Source: Algoriphagus limi
Lineage (GTDB): Bacteria; Bacteroidota; Bacteroidia; Cytophagales; Cyclobacteriaceae
DNA: 64,000 bases
Reading direction: 5' to 3'
NCBI RefSeq assembly: GCF_024919275.1
Contig: NZ_JANWGH010000002.1
Coordinates: 310,001 to 374,000, forward strand
Under the pieces are notes generated by a model. That model ran no database searches. It was not told the origin of the DNA and worked only from the letters and a program-made list of their open reading frames with translations. Position numbers and translations under genes: made by a program. Shown piece after piece: positions 1 through 7,808 of the stretch (position 1 is its first letter; each line of letters opens with the position of its first letter).

Positions 1-2117
1 TCCCAAGGATTAGCATTGCTAAGCATGTACCAGCGAAGTGCATCTGGACCGTATTCTTTTAGGGTCTTGAATGGGTCAACGGCATTGCCTAATCGCTTGG
101 ACATTTTGTTTCCGTTTTTATCCAAAACCAGACCATTAGCGATTACATTTTTGAATGCTACGGAATCAAACAGCATCACCGCGATTGCATGCAAGGTGAA
201 GAACCAACCTCGCGTTTGATCCACCCCTTCAGCGATGTAATCGGCAGGAAAATTATGCTTGAAAATGGATTGATTTTCAAAAGGAAAATGCCATTGCGCA
301 TACGGCATGGCTCCGGAATCAAACCAAACGTCAATCAAATCAGGCTCACGGAACATCTTTTCTCCCTTGGAAGAAACCAAGATCACATCGTCCACATAAG
401 GTCGGTGTAAGTCGAGTTCTTTTCCTTCATAAGGAGATTTTTCCATGAAACCGGCCGCGATGGATTTTTCGATTTCAGTGTTGAGTTCAGAGATCGAACC
501 GATGCATTTTTCTTCCGAACCGTCACTTGTTCTCCAGATCGGAAGTGGAGTCCCCCAGAAACGGGAGCGGCTCAGGTTCCAATCCACCAGATTTTCCAAC
601 CAGTTACCAAAACGACCAGTTCCAGTCGCCTCAGGCTTCCAGTTGATAGTTTTATTAAGTGCTACCAGTTGATCTTTGTAAGCGGTTGTTTTGATAAACC
701 AGCTTTCTAATGGATAGTAAAGCACCGGTTTATCTGTACGCCAGCAGTGTGGATAGCTGTGTTCGTATTTCTCAACCTTAAAGGCTTTATTTTCATTTTT
801 CAGAATGATGGAGATAATAATATCGGTGTTTTTATAATCCGAAGCACCTTCATCATCTTCCGTGTAATTCTTCACAAAGAAATCATCTGGGCCAAATTCT
901 TTATGAGCCGTGATTCCATGTTCCTTCATTTTAGCAGCCAGATATTCACCTACTACAGGAAGGAATTTCCCTTGCTTATCCACCACCGGGATGTCATTGC
1001 CCAATTCGTCCTTTACAAATACTCCGGGAACATTATTCTGAACCAAAGTTCGGAAGTCATCCGCACCAAAGGCTTTAGCCAAGTGCACGATACCAGTACC
1101 ATCTTCAGTAGTGACATAATCTCCAGCAACAACGGTAAAGGCAGGATACGGTAGCGCCAACCCTTCGATCGGGAAAAGTTGCTCATATTCCCAGCCGAGC
1201 ATATCTTTCCCTTTGAACTCTTCTATGATTTCAAAAGGGATCAACTTGTCGCCCGGCTTATAATCCTCCAATTTCAGATCAGCAGCCTTTGGGTTGAGAT
1301 ATGCTCCCATTCGAGCCTTCGCCAAAATCACGTTGACAGGCTCAAAAGTGTAAGGATTAAAAGTCTTAACCTTTACATAATCAAGCTTTTCCCCAATCGC
1401 CAAAGCCGAGTTGGATGGCAAAGTCCAAGGCGTAGTAGTCCAAGCCAGGATGTAAGTATTATCCTGATTTTTGAGCTTAAACTGAGCCGTAATGGAAGTA
1501 TCCTTAACGTCTTTGTAAGTTCCCGGCTGATTCAGTTCGTGAGAAGAAAGACCCGTTCCCGCTGCCGGAGAATACGGCTGAATCGTGTAGCCTTTGTATA
1601 AAAGGCCTTTTTCATAAAGCCGCTTCAAGAGATACCAAAGGGTCTCGATGTACTTGCTGTCAAAAGTAATGTAAGGATCATCCAGGTCTACCCAATAGCC
1701 GATTTTCTCGGTCAGGTCATCCCATTCATTTTTATAGCGCATGACCGTTTCCCGACATCGCTTATTGTATTCCTCCACGGAGATTTTCTTACCGATATCT
1801 TCCTTGGTGATACCAAGCTCCTTTTCAACTTGCAATTCTACAGGAAGGCCATGCGTATCCCATCCGCCTTTACGCTTCACTTGAAAGCCGCGAAGGGTTT
1901 TGTATCGACAAAAAATATCCTTGAGCGTCCGGGCCATGACATGGTGAATTCCGGGAGTTCCATTAGCCGAAGGCGGTCCCTCATAAAAGGTAAAGGTCTG
2001 AGCCCCTTCCCGGTTGGCGATGGACTTTTCGAAGATCTGATTCTCTTTCCAATAGGCCAGTACAGACTCTCCGATATGCGGATAATCTACCTGCTTAAAT
2101 TCCTGATACGTTTTCAC
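1..2117 (-). CDS. ileS: Isoleucine--tRNA ligase, 3' end cut by window edge
   Basis: Charges tRNA-Ile with isoleucine in the cytoplasm. The reverse strand reads as one open frame of about 705 codons. It has the class I HIGH-type signature in the phylum's form (PPSANG then GIHH) near the N-terminus, and the KMSKR signature at about positions 95-110, where the reading runs off the window. Family members are about 1,050-1,130 residues, so roughly the last third is missing. No ATG lies between the in-frame stop at 2235-2237 and the conserved core. I chose the GTG at 2115-2117 because it gives the usual start (MKTYQEFKQVDY) and has AGGA a few bases upstream. The frame stays open above this GTG through a REP-like repeat, so a longer protein is possible but unlikely. 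Identity is certain; the start is moderately certain. Confidence 0.95.
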   Translation of the reverse strand, partial: MKTYQEFKQVDYPHIGESVLAYWKENQIFEKSIANREGAQTFTFYEGPPSANGTPGIHHVMARTLKDIFCRYKTLRGFQVKRKGGWDTHGLPVELQVEKELGITKEDIGKKISVEEYNKRCRETVMRYKNEWDDLTEKIGYWVDLDDPYITFDSKYIETLWYLLKRLYEKGLLYKGYTIQPYSPAAGTGLSSHELNQPGTYKDVKDTSITAQFKLKNQDNTYILAWTTTPWTLPSNSALAIGEKLDYVKVKTFNPYTFEPVNVILAKARMGAYLNPKAADLKLEDYKPGDKLIPFEIIEEFKGKDMLGWEYEQLFPIEGLALPYPAFTVVAGDYVTTEDGTGIVHLAKAFGADDFRTLVQNNVPGVFVKDELGNDIPVVDKQGKFLPVVGEYLAAKMKEHGITAHKEFGPDDFFVKNYTEDDEGASDYKNTDIIISIILKNENKAFKVEKYEHSYPHCWRTDKPVLYYPLESWFIKTTAYKDQLVALNKTINWKPEATGTGRFGNWLENLVDWNLSRSRFWGTPLPIWRTSDGSEEKCIGSISELNTEIEKSIAAGFMEKSPYEGKELDLHRPYVDDVILVSSKGEKMFREPDLIDVWFDSGAMPYAQWHFPFENQSIFKHNFPADYIAEGVDQTRGWFFTLHAIAVMLFDSVAFKNVIANGLVLDKNGNKMSKRLGNAVDPFKTLKEYGPDALRWYMLSNANPW

Positions 2118-2159
2118 TGCTTCCTGCTTATCGAATTCCTTTTTGAATGGATTTTTGGC

Positions 2160-2246
2160 GTGACCCCAGCTTGCTGGGGTCGGGCTATCCGCTCTTATCC
2201 ACCTGCTATGCAGGATGGATACCGCTTCTATCCCTCACGCGGGCCT
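2160..2246. repeat. REP-like palindromic element in the ileS leader
   Basis: Two nested hairpins sit side by side. The first has arms GACCCCAGC / GCTGGGGTC (2162-2170 and 2173-2181, spacer TT). The second has arms CCTGC / GCAGG (2202-2206 and 2210-2214) inside a longer imperfect TATCC...GGATA pairing. They are flanked by CGGGCTATCCGCT on the left and CCGCTTCTATCCC then CGCGGG on the right. This GC-rich block differs from the AT-rich surroundings. From memory, dispersed repeats with a GGGCTATCCGCT...CTATCCCTCACGCGGG frame occur in many Bacteroidota genomes; I cannot check copy number here. It would be transcribed in the 5' leader of ileS. Confidence 0.65.
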
Positions 2247-2266
2247 ATGCCGCTCAAAACAAGGCA

Positions 2267-2274
2267 CAAAGATA
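2267..2274 (-). promoter_or_regulatory. Putative -7 element of the ileS promoter
   Basis: The minus strand reads TATCTTTG, a perfect match to the Bacteroidota TAnnTTTG element, about 150 bases upstream of the chosen ileS start. No clear TTTG -33 element is visible at the expected spacing. Transcription from here would place the REP-like hairpins in the leader. Confidence 0.4.
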
Positions 2275-2519
2275 GCAGAATTGGGCTTTTTGGGGAAAGA
2301 AAATGCGAATACCTTTTGGAATTCGCTGGAAGTCAAATGGATGATGCCGAATTAAGAAAAATCAGGATCTAAGAAGACAATAACCTATTGAGCCTTCTTT
2401 TCCCCTCTTCTCTGAAAATCAATCGCCTTAATACGTGAGGTAATAAACGGAAAGTGCCTATTTAATATCCGGTCAGTGAAGACACTCACTGGGGCAGAAG
2501 AAAAGTAAACCTCCCTTTT
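2275..2519. other. Intergenic stretch between ileS and the serine hydrolase gene
   Basis: This is the rest of the 402-base gap between ileS and the next gene. Both neighbours are on the minus strand, so the gap is downstream of the serine hydrolase gene and upstream of ileS. I see no convincing gene or strong T-tailed terminator. A plus-strand open frame crossing 1830-2372 is antisense to ileS and looks non-coding. Confidence 0.5.
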
Positions 2520-3560
2520 TTACTCTGATTGTTCCTTCAAAATCTTAACTACCCGATTGTAAACAATCTCGTGAATGTTCCAAGCATATCCCCCATTGGT
2601 ATTGACAAACTGCACCACAACTGCATCGATATCCGGATGGTATTTCGCAATGCTTTGGTAGCCGGGCACCAGGCCTGTATGTTCATACACATAAATGGAG
2701 GAATAAATCTCCTGCTCTTCTTCGGTCAACAAACTCCCATCATTTAAGGCTCGGAGGAAAATTCCGACTTCCTCTGCAGTTGAAATCATCGATCCTCCGG
2801 GATGGATAAAATCATTTCCTTTGATGTCCAAAGGATATCCGATAAAGTACCCACTCATCAGTTCCTCGGGATTAATTTCCGATAGGAGACTATAGGTTCG
2901 CTTTAGACCCAATGGCTCCAAAATCTCTGTTCGGATAAAGTCATGATGGGAATAACCCAAAGTCTTGTCCAAAATCTCCCCAATCAGGACATAATTGGTA
3001 TTACAATAGGCATAGTCAGCTCCCGGCTCGAAATCAGCAGGCAAACCATAAATCAGCTCTAAAGCCTGACTGTTTTCGGTAAAAGGATCGCCCCAGGGAT
3101 AGTCAGGTTGATCAGAAAAATTTGGAATCCCAGAGCGATGCTGAACGAGCATGCGAAGCGTGATTCGATCTGAATTCTTAATATGTTTAGATATTTCAGG
3201 AAGCAAATCAGCCAAGGTATCATCCAAAGAAAGCTTTCCACTAGCAACCATTTTGCTTACTGCTGCGGCGATATAGAGCTTACTGATACTGGCAATCTTG
3301 AAGAGCGAATTTGGGTCAGCTGGGATTTTCTGATCCCGATCTTTCCAGCCTGCGGAATAGAATTGAGGCTCTTTTCCCCCTTGGTCTACATAAACAATGA
3401 TTCCATCCAATTTATAATCTATCGCCTTATCCACCTGCTCTTGTACCGTATCGGGAAGTGGAGCCAACCAGGCCCGAAGAATAAGCCAAGGCGTAAAGTA
3501 AATAGTACTAGCAATAGCAATCAGAGGCATGAGTATTCGGAAAATCGTTTTGGTTTTCAT
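2520..3560 (-). CDS. Serine hydrolase, beta-lactamase/D-alanyl carboxypeptidase-like (family S12)
   Basis: Likely a periplasmic or membrane-anchored penicillin-binding-type serine hydrolase (esterase, D-amino-acid peptidase or beta-lactamase-like). Counting from an upstream in-frame ATG at 3591-3593, the S-x-x-K motif is at residues 102-105 (SISK), the Y-x-N motif at 196-198 (YCN) and the H-T-G triad at 305-307. HTG in place of KTG is usual for class C-like esterases. The hydrophobic N-terminal segment begins at MKTKTIFRIL, so I favour the internal ATG at 3558-3560 (346 residues); the upstream ATG would add 11 polar residues. It is the last of three closely spaced minus-strand genes after an ankyrin lipoprotein and a membrane acyltransferase. 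The substrate cannot be read from sequence. Confidence 0.85.
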   Translation of the reverse strand: MKTKTIFRILMPLIAIASTIYFTPWLILRAWLAPLPDTVQEQVDKAIDYKLDGIIVYVDQGGKEPQFYSAGWKDRDQKIPADPNSLFKIASISKLYIAAAVSKMVASGKLSLDDTLADLLPEISKHIKNSDRITLRMLVQHRSGIPNFSDQPDYPWGDPFTENSQALELIYGLPADFEPGADYAYCNTNYVLIGEILDKTLGYSHHDFIRTEILEPLGLKRTYSLLSEINPEELMSGYFIGYPLDIKGNDFIHPGGSMISTAEEVGIFLRALNDGSLLTEEEQEIYSSIYVYEHTGLVPGYQSIAKYHPDIDAVVVQFVNTNGGYAWNIHEIVYNRVVKILKEQSE

Positions 3561-3622
3561 TTGCGTTTTGGATTCATTTGAAAGCCTTGACAAATCTTTA
3601 GCAAGAATGAGTTTAGCCTCTT

Positions 3623-4726
3623 TTAAATCTTTTGAGTTGAAGCACTAACAGAAATACTTTTTGTTGCTGCTTTTTTAAAATCCCAAGAAAGCCCAAATAA
3701 AGGCCTGAGGAAAGGAATTCTTCTGATTAAGAATTCAAAAACGACAAAACAGAATCCTGCGGTAAATCCGACGATGCCAATGAATTTAAGCAAAACTGGT
3801 AAGTTAAATGGCAAAATCACCCAGGCTGCTGCATGAAGGGCCACCATATGGATGATATAAACTGGATAAGCTGCCTGACTCAAATAGCTAAGCAAAGCGC
3901 TGGGCTTATTCAAATATTTATATCCAAATCCGAAAATTGCAAATATCCAAGTATTGGACTCGATGGCCAGCAGATAGCCCGGAGCAGCTAAATCAAATAC
4001 CAGCAAACGAGTTAGATAAAACCCTAATGCCAAAGCTAGATAAGCCCAGCGCCATTTTAGGATTGTTTCCCAAAAGGCCTTTCCACTGTAGACGAGTAGA
4101 AACCCACAAAAGAAGGCCAATAGACCAAGAAAAAAGCCGTGCCATGTCAAGGCATACATTTCAAAGACTTGAGGCTTGACCAACAACACTTCCAGTACAA
4201 ACAACAAAGAAAGCGAAAGCGGACCAAAGGGATTCCCCATAAAGGCTTCCAATTTGCGCTTAAACCGTCCACTTTCGTTTTTTTTAAGGAAAAAGAAAAG
4301 AGGTGTCAATAGCAGAACATAAGCGAAAATATTTCCTAAAAACCATAAATGTGCTGGATGCGGCACATATCCTAAGGGCAAATGGTAGTAGGCCTGGAAA
4401 ATCAGGAAATGCAGGGGTACAATCGCAACCATCCCAAAAAGGAAAGGAAGCAGGATTCGTTTGCTGCGCTCCATTAGTAGTTGCTTCCAATTTCTCTTTC
4501 GGATAGCAAAGTAAACGCCCATTCCAGAAACATAAAATAGAAATGGAATTCGCCAAACATTGAGCAAGGACATAGGTTTCCAAAGTCCTTCCATGAGCTC
4601 ATTGCTTTTTATAAAGCCCAAAAACATGGCCCATGGCTGAAACACAATCGCAATGTGGTAGATCAGCAGCAGGGCGATTGCAATCACCCGCAGCCAATCA
4701 ATATCGTATCTTCTTTGAGTAGTCAT
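3623..4726 (-). CDS. Membrane acyltransferase, acyltransferase-3 family
   Basis: A polytopic inner-membrane protein of 367 residues that probably moves an acyl group onto a surface or periplasmic acceptor. It opens with the family signature (YDIDWLRVIAIALLLIYH): an aspartate and arginine just before the first membrane helix, and a histidine near its end. About ten hydrophobic segments follow, with RxxKRILLPF-type basic loops. The length fits the acyltransferase-3 (PF01757) fold without the extra SGNH domain some members carry. It lies 24 bases after the ankyrin lipoprotein gene and 62 bases before the chosen start of the serine hydrolase, suggesting one transcript. Acceptor and acyl group are unknown. 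Confidence 0.8.
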   Translation of the reverse strand: MTTQRRYDIDWLRVIAIALLLIYHIAIVFQPWAMFLGFIKSNELMEGLWKPMSLLNVWRIPFLFYVSGMGVYFAIRKRNWKQLLMERSKRILLPFLFGMVAIVPLHFLIFQAYYHLPLGYVPHPAHLWFLGNIFAYVLLLTPLFFFLKKNESGRFKRKLEAFMGNPFGPLSLSLLFVLEVLLVKPQVFEMYALTWHGFFLGLLAFFCGFLLVYSGKAFWETILKWRWAYLALALGFYLTRLLVFDLAAPGYLLAIESNTWIFAIFGFGYKYLNKPSALLSYLSQAAYPVYIIHMVALHAAAWVILPFNLPVLLKFIGIVGFTAGFCFVVFEFLIRRIPFLRPLFGLSWDFKKAATKSISVSASTQKI

Positions 4727-4750
4727 GATCGTAAATCAAGAAATGATAAA

Positions 4751-5323
4751 CTATTGAAGCATCATCGCGATGACTGGACGGGTCTTTTCCAGTTGTTCCA
4801 TATCCAATTCCAATCCCAATGGACCTAATTGCTGCTTCATCATCTCATAGATTGGCTTGACTTCTTCAAAGGAACCCATCACTGTTTCCCGAGGAGTAAA
4901 TCCGAAATTATTCTTTAGGGTCTTATCCGCATCGGCATCGAGAAGCATTTGGACGATTTCTACTCTGCCGAAGAATGCAGCGACGTGAAGTGGCGTAGCT
5001 CCATCATTATTGACGAGCGAAAGGTCTGCTCCTGCTTCGATGAGGGATTTAGCGATTTCAGTTTTTCCAAACGTTATGGCAGAAACCAAAGGAGTGGATC
5101 CACTAAATGGCTCCTTTTCATTGATATCCGAGCCTGCGGCAATATGCTGCTTGACTACCTCTAAATTATTGGTCATGACGGCAGTATGAATATCAAGTTG
5201 TGGCTTCTCGACTTGTTGGCTTTGCACGGTTTTTTCTTGGGCTTTGGTACAGGCGGGGAATAAGGCTGCCACCAATAAAAGGCCAAGGATGACTTTGAGC
5301 GAGTTGAATTTTAACGTTTTCAT
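4751..5323 (-). CDS. Ankyrin-repeat lipoprotein
   Basis: A 190-residue exported protein. It starts with a lysine-poor signal peptide ending in a lipobox-like FPAC at about residues 22-25, so it is probably a lipoprotein. The mature part has two to three ankyrin repeats: the helices around TPLVSAITFGKTEIAKSLIEAGADL and the next TPLHVAAFFGRVEIVQMLLDADAD are clear, then a third partial copy. Ankyrin repeats bind protein partners; the partner is not visible. It is first in a minus-strand run with the acyltransferase and serine hydrolase, and divergent from the AraC/TPR regulator gene. Confidence 0.8.
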   Translation of the reverse strand: MKTLKFNSLKVILGLLLVAALFPACTKAQEKTVQSQQVEKPQLDIHTAVMTNNLEVVKQHIAAGSDINEKEPFSGSTPLVSAITFGKTEIAKSLIEAGADLSLVNNDGATPLHVAAFFGRVEIVQMLLDADADKTLKNNFGFTPRETVMGSFEEVKPIYEMMKQQLGPLGLELDMEQLEKTRPVIAMMLQ

Positions 5324-5366
5324 GATCTTGTTTTTTGTGTGAGAACTTTTTGATTTTTGTTTGAGA

Positions 5367-5374
5367 CAAAGTTC
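5367..5374 (-). promoter_or_regulatory. Possible -7 element for the ankyrin-acyltransferase-hydrolase run
   Basis: The minus strand reads GAACTTTG, which keeps the A and TTTG of TAnnTTTG but lacks the first T. It is 44 bases upstream of the ankyrin lipoprotein start. No clear -33 box is seen. Confidence 0.25.
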
Positions 5375-5391
5375 GCACAGACCTAAGGGGC

Positions 5392-5478
5392 GGATGTAAT
5401 AGGCAGGATGCCAAAAGCATAAAGTATTGAGCAGCCATAAAAATTATGACGCATCCTTATAAACTATGGCGCATCCTT
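5392..5478. promoter_or_regulatory. Repeated GCATCC sites, candidate AraC-type operator
   Basis: Two near-identical 14-base direct repeats, TATGACGCATCCTT (5445-5458) and TATGGCGCATCCTT (5465-5478), start exactly 20 bases apart, about two helical turns. An inverted copy of the core, GGATGC, is at 5406-5411 and a half-match GGATGT at 5392-5397. The block lies between the ankyrin run on the minus strand and the AraC/TPR gene on the plus strand. Spaced direct repeats are typical targets of AraC-family proteins. Binding is inference. Confidence 0.5.
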
Positions 5479-5513
5479 GATAGGAAAGCAGGAGAATCTT
5501 CGGAAAAACAGGC

Positions 5514-5543
5514 TTTGGCTTTCAGTAAATTTCCCTACCTTGA
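5514..5543 (+). promoter_or_regulatory. Putative promoter of the AraC/TPR regulator gene
   Basis: TTTG at 5514-5517, an 18-base spacer, then TACCTTGA at 5536-5543. This fits the Bacteroidota TTTG-(17-23)-TAnnTTTG layout with an imperfect -7 box. It lies 16 bases before the ATG at 5559, leaving a very short leader. Confidence 0.45.
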
Positions 5544-5558
5544 ATTCTTATTTTTAGC

Positions 5559-7625
5559 ATGGCGGAGCCCCAAAAACATATGGAAGACTTTCTCACGCAG
5601 GCCACTGCGATCGTGGTTGAGCGAGCTTCAGACGAGCAATTTGGAGTGTCCGAGCTGGCCGAAGCGATGAATATGAGTCGCTCCAACCTGCTTCGAAAAG
5701 TGAAATCGGCAACCAATCTCTCTGCCAGCCTATTTATCCGTCAGGTACGATTGGAAATTGCCATGGAATTGTTGAAGGAAGGAAATCTGAGCGTTTCTGA
5801 AGTTTCCTACCGAGTCGGTTTTGGAAGCCCTTCTTATTTCATCAAATGCTTTCGGGAGCACTATGGATTTTCCCCCGGTGAAGTAGGAAATAAAAAGGTG
5901 GAAGAACTCCAAAAAGCTGAAAATCCAATTTCAAAATATACAGCAAGAAATCGACATCAATATTGGGTTTTCACAGGTTTAGCAGTGATCCTGTTAATAG
6001 CTTTGGCCTACTTCTTTTGGCCCAAAAACAACGAAGAACCATCTCAGGAAGAAAAATCCATAGCAGTCCTCCCCTTCAAAAATGAAAGTGCTGATTCGAC
6101 CAATCTGTACTTCGTGAACGGACTGATGGAGTCCACCCTCAATAATCTTCAGAAAATCAAAAATCTCAGGGTTATCAGCCGCTCATCGGTAGAGAAATAC
6201 CGAAATACCAACAAAAGCATCCCTGAAATGGCTGAGGAACTGGGCGTGAGCTACTTTGTCACGGGCAGTGGGCAGAAAGTCGGTGAGCAGGTTTTGCTAA
6301 GTATTCAGCTCATCGATGCCACAAATGAGCGCCAAATCTGGGCTGAACAATACAACCGTAGGCTGGCTGATATCTTTTCTCTTCAAAATGAAATCGCCAC
6401 CCAAATCACCGATGCGATCAAGGTAATCGTGACGCCGACCGAACTCCAACAAATTGAAAAGCGGCCAACGGAAAATCTTCTAGCCTATGACTATTACTTG
6501 CAGGCATTAGAGCCCTATCACTCTAGGACCGATGAGGGGCTTCAAAGAGGAATCGAACTCTTCGAAAAGGCGATTGAGCAAGACCCTGAATTTTCCCTGG
6601 CTTATGCCCACGTGGCTATTAGTTACTATTTACTGGAGATGTTTCGGTCGGAAAAGCTTTACACCGAAAAAATCAATTTCAATGCCGACAAAGCTTTGCT
6701 TTACGACTCAAAATCTGCTGAAAGCCTGACTGCAAAGGCTTTTTATTATATCCAAAGTGAGGATTTTTCTTTAGCTCTTCCTTATCTACAGAAGGCCCTG
6801 GAGTACAATCCTAATTCTTCCTTGGCAATTCAAATGCTAGCAGATTTCTATTTTCGCTTGGCCCCCGATACGGAAAAGTACTTGGAATATGCCCTGAAAG
6901 CAGTCCAGCTCCAAGTCGCAAGCGGTGACTCCACTACCCAAAGCTACAGCTTTCTACAGCTCGCCAATGCCCTGATGACAGCTGGATTTGTGGAGCAGGC
7001 TAGGGAGTTTATCGATCGTTCACTCGTTTATGATTCCACTAATTACTATGCCCCGCACCTGAGAGCTTACATCCTTTTTGCCGAAGAGAAGGACAACTCC
7101 AAAATGCGTCGGCGCCTGATTCAGGCATGGGAAAATGATAAAAGTCGATTGGATATTTTACAGGACATTGGCAAATTCTACTATTTGGATGAGATGTATG
7201 ACAGTGCTTTTTTCTATTATCTACAATTTGTAGAAGCACGAAAAGCCAATGGGTTGCGGATTTACGAGTTGGAAAATGCCAAAATCTCCTTGGTTTATGA
7301 GAAAATGGGAAGAGATGAAGAGGCAAAAAGTCTATTCCAAGAATTTTCTGACTTTGCTGAGTCTGATGAATCCATCTATCGAAATATTGCCTTAGCAAAC
7401 AAATATGCGATCCTAAAAGACTGGGAAAAGGTCATGAATCATCTAAAAGCCTTTGCAGACGAAGAAAATAATCAATTTTGGTTTTTATACCTGAAGGATG
7501 AACCGGTTTTTGCACCTTTAAAATCCCGCTCCGATTTCCAATCAACCATGCAGAAAATTGAGGACAAATTCTGGGAGCAACATGATCGAATTAAAAAGAT
7601 TTTGGAGAAAAAAAAGTTGATTTAG
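5559..7625 (+). CDS. Membrane-anchored AraC-family regulator with TPR domain
   Basis: A 688-residue protein. Residues about 25-110 form an AraC-type double helix-turn-helix (MSRSNLLRKV then VSYRVGFGSPSYFIKCFREHYGFSP). A single membrane helix is at about 136-154. It is followed by a FlgO/TolB-like domain (IAVLPFKNES...VSYFVTGS, about 166-300) and a long tetratricopeptide array to the C-terminus. AraC DNA-binding domains usually sit at the C-terminus; here the domain is N-terminal and must be cytoplasmic, so the TPR part is predicted to lie outside the inner membrane. This would be a one-component regulator that senses across the membrane. Candidate operator repeats lie just upstream and a divergent three-gene run beyond them. 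The signal is unknown. Confidence 0.85.
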   Translation: MAEPQKHMEDFLTQATAIVVERASDEQFGVSELAEAMNMSRSNLLRKVKSATNLSASLFIRQVRLEIAMELLKEGNLSVSEVSYRVGFGSPSYFIKCFREHYGFSPGEVGNKKVEELQKAENPISKYTARNRHQYWVFTGLAVILLIALAYFFWPKNNEEPSQEEKSIAVLPFKNESADSTNLYFVNGLMESTLNNLQKIKNLRVISRSSVEKYRNTNKSIPEMAEELGVSYFVTGSGQKVGEQVLLSIQLIDATNERQIWAEQYNRRLADIFSLQNEIATQITDAIKVIVTPTELQQIEKRPTENLLAYDYYLQALEPYHSRTDEGLQRGIELFEKAIEQDPEFSLAYAHVAISYYLLEMFRSEKLYTEKINFNADKALLYDSKSAESLTAKAFYYIQSEDFSLALPYLQKALEYNPNSSLAIQMLADFYFRLAPDTEKYLEYALKAVQLQVASGDSTTQSYSFLQLANALMTAGFVEQAREFIDRSLVYDSTNYYAPHLRAYILFAEEKDNSKMRRRLIQAWENDKSRLDILQDIGKFYYLDEMYDSAFFYYLQFVEARKANGLRIYELENAKISLVYEKMGRDEEAKSLFQEFSDFAESDESIYRNIALANKYAILKDWEKVMNHLKAFADEENNQFWFLYLKDEPVFAPLKSRSDFQSTMQKIEDKFWEQHDRIKKILEKKKLI

Positions 7626-7756
7626 AAATACAGAATATAAAAATCGGAGACAGATTCCTTTTTTCTTTGCTTAAAAATCCCCTTTCGAAACTCTACTTAG
7701 AATGCATAAATATTAGTTGCGAGCACCCAATTAAACAGAAATAACCAACGAAAAAA

Positions 7757-7790
7757 TTGTGATTAAAAAAGTAGAATGAATTTACCTTGA
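7757..7790 (+). promoter_or_regulatory. Putative promoter of the TPR histidine kinase gene
   Basis: TTG at 7757-7759, a 23-base spacer and TACCTTGA at 7783-7790. The -7 box, including the following AT, is the same as that of the AraC/TPR gene upstream (TACCTTGAAT). Transcription would start almost at the TTG start codon. Confidence 0.35.
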
Positions 7791-7808
7791 ATAGCTAACC
7801 ACTTAACT

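Noticed and set aside
1830..2372. Plus-strand open frame of 180 codons across the ileS start
   Set aside because: Antisense to ileS and runs into the REP-like repeat; its composition and residues do not look like a protein.
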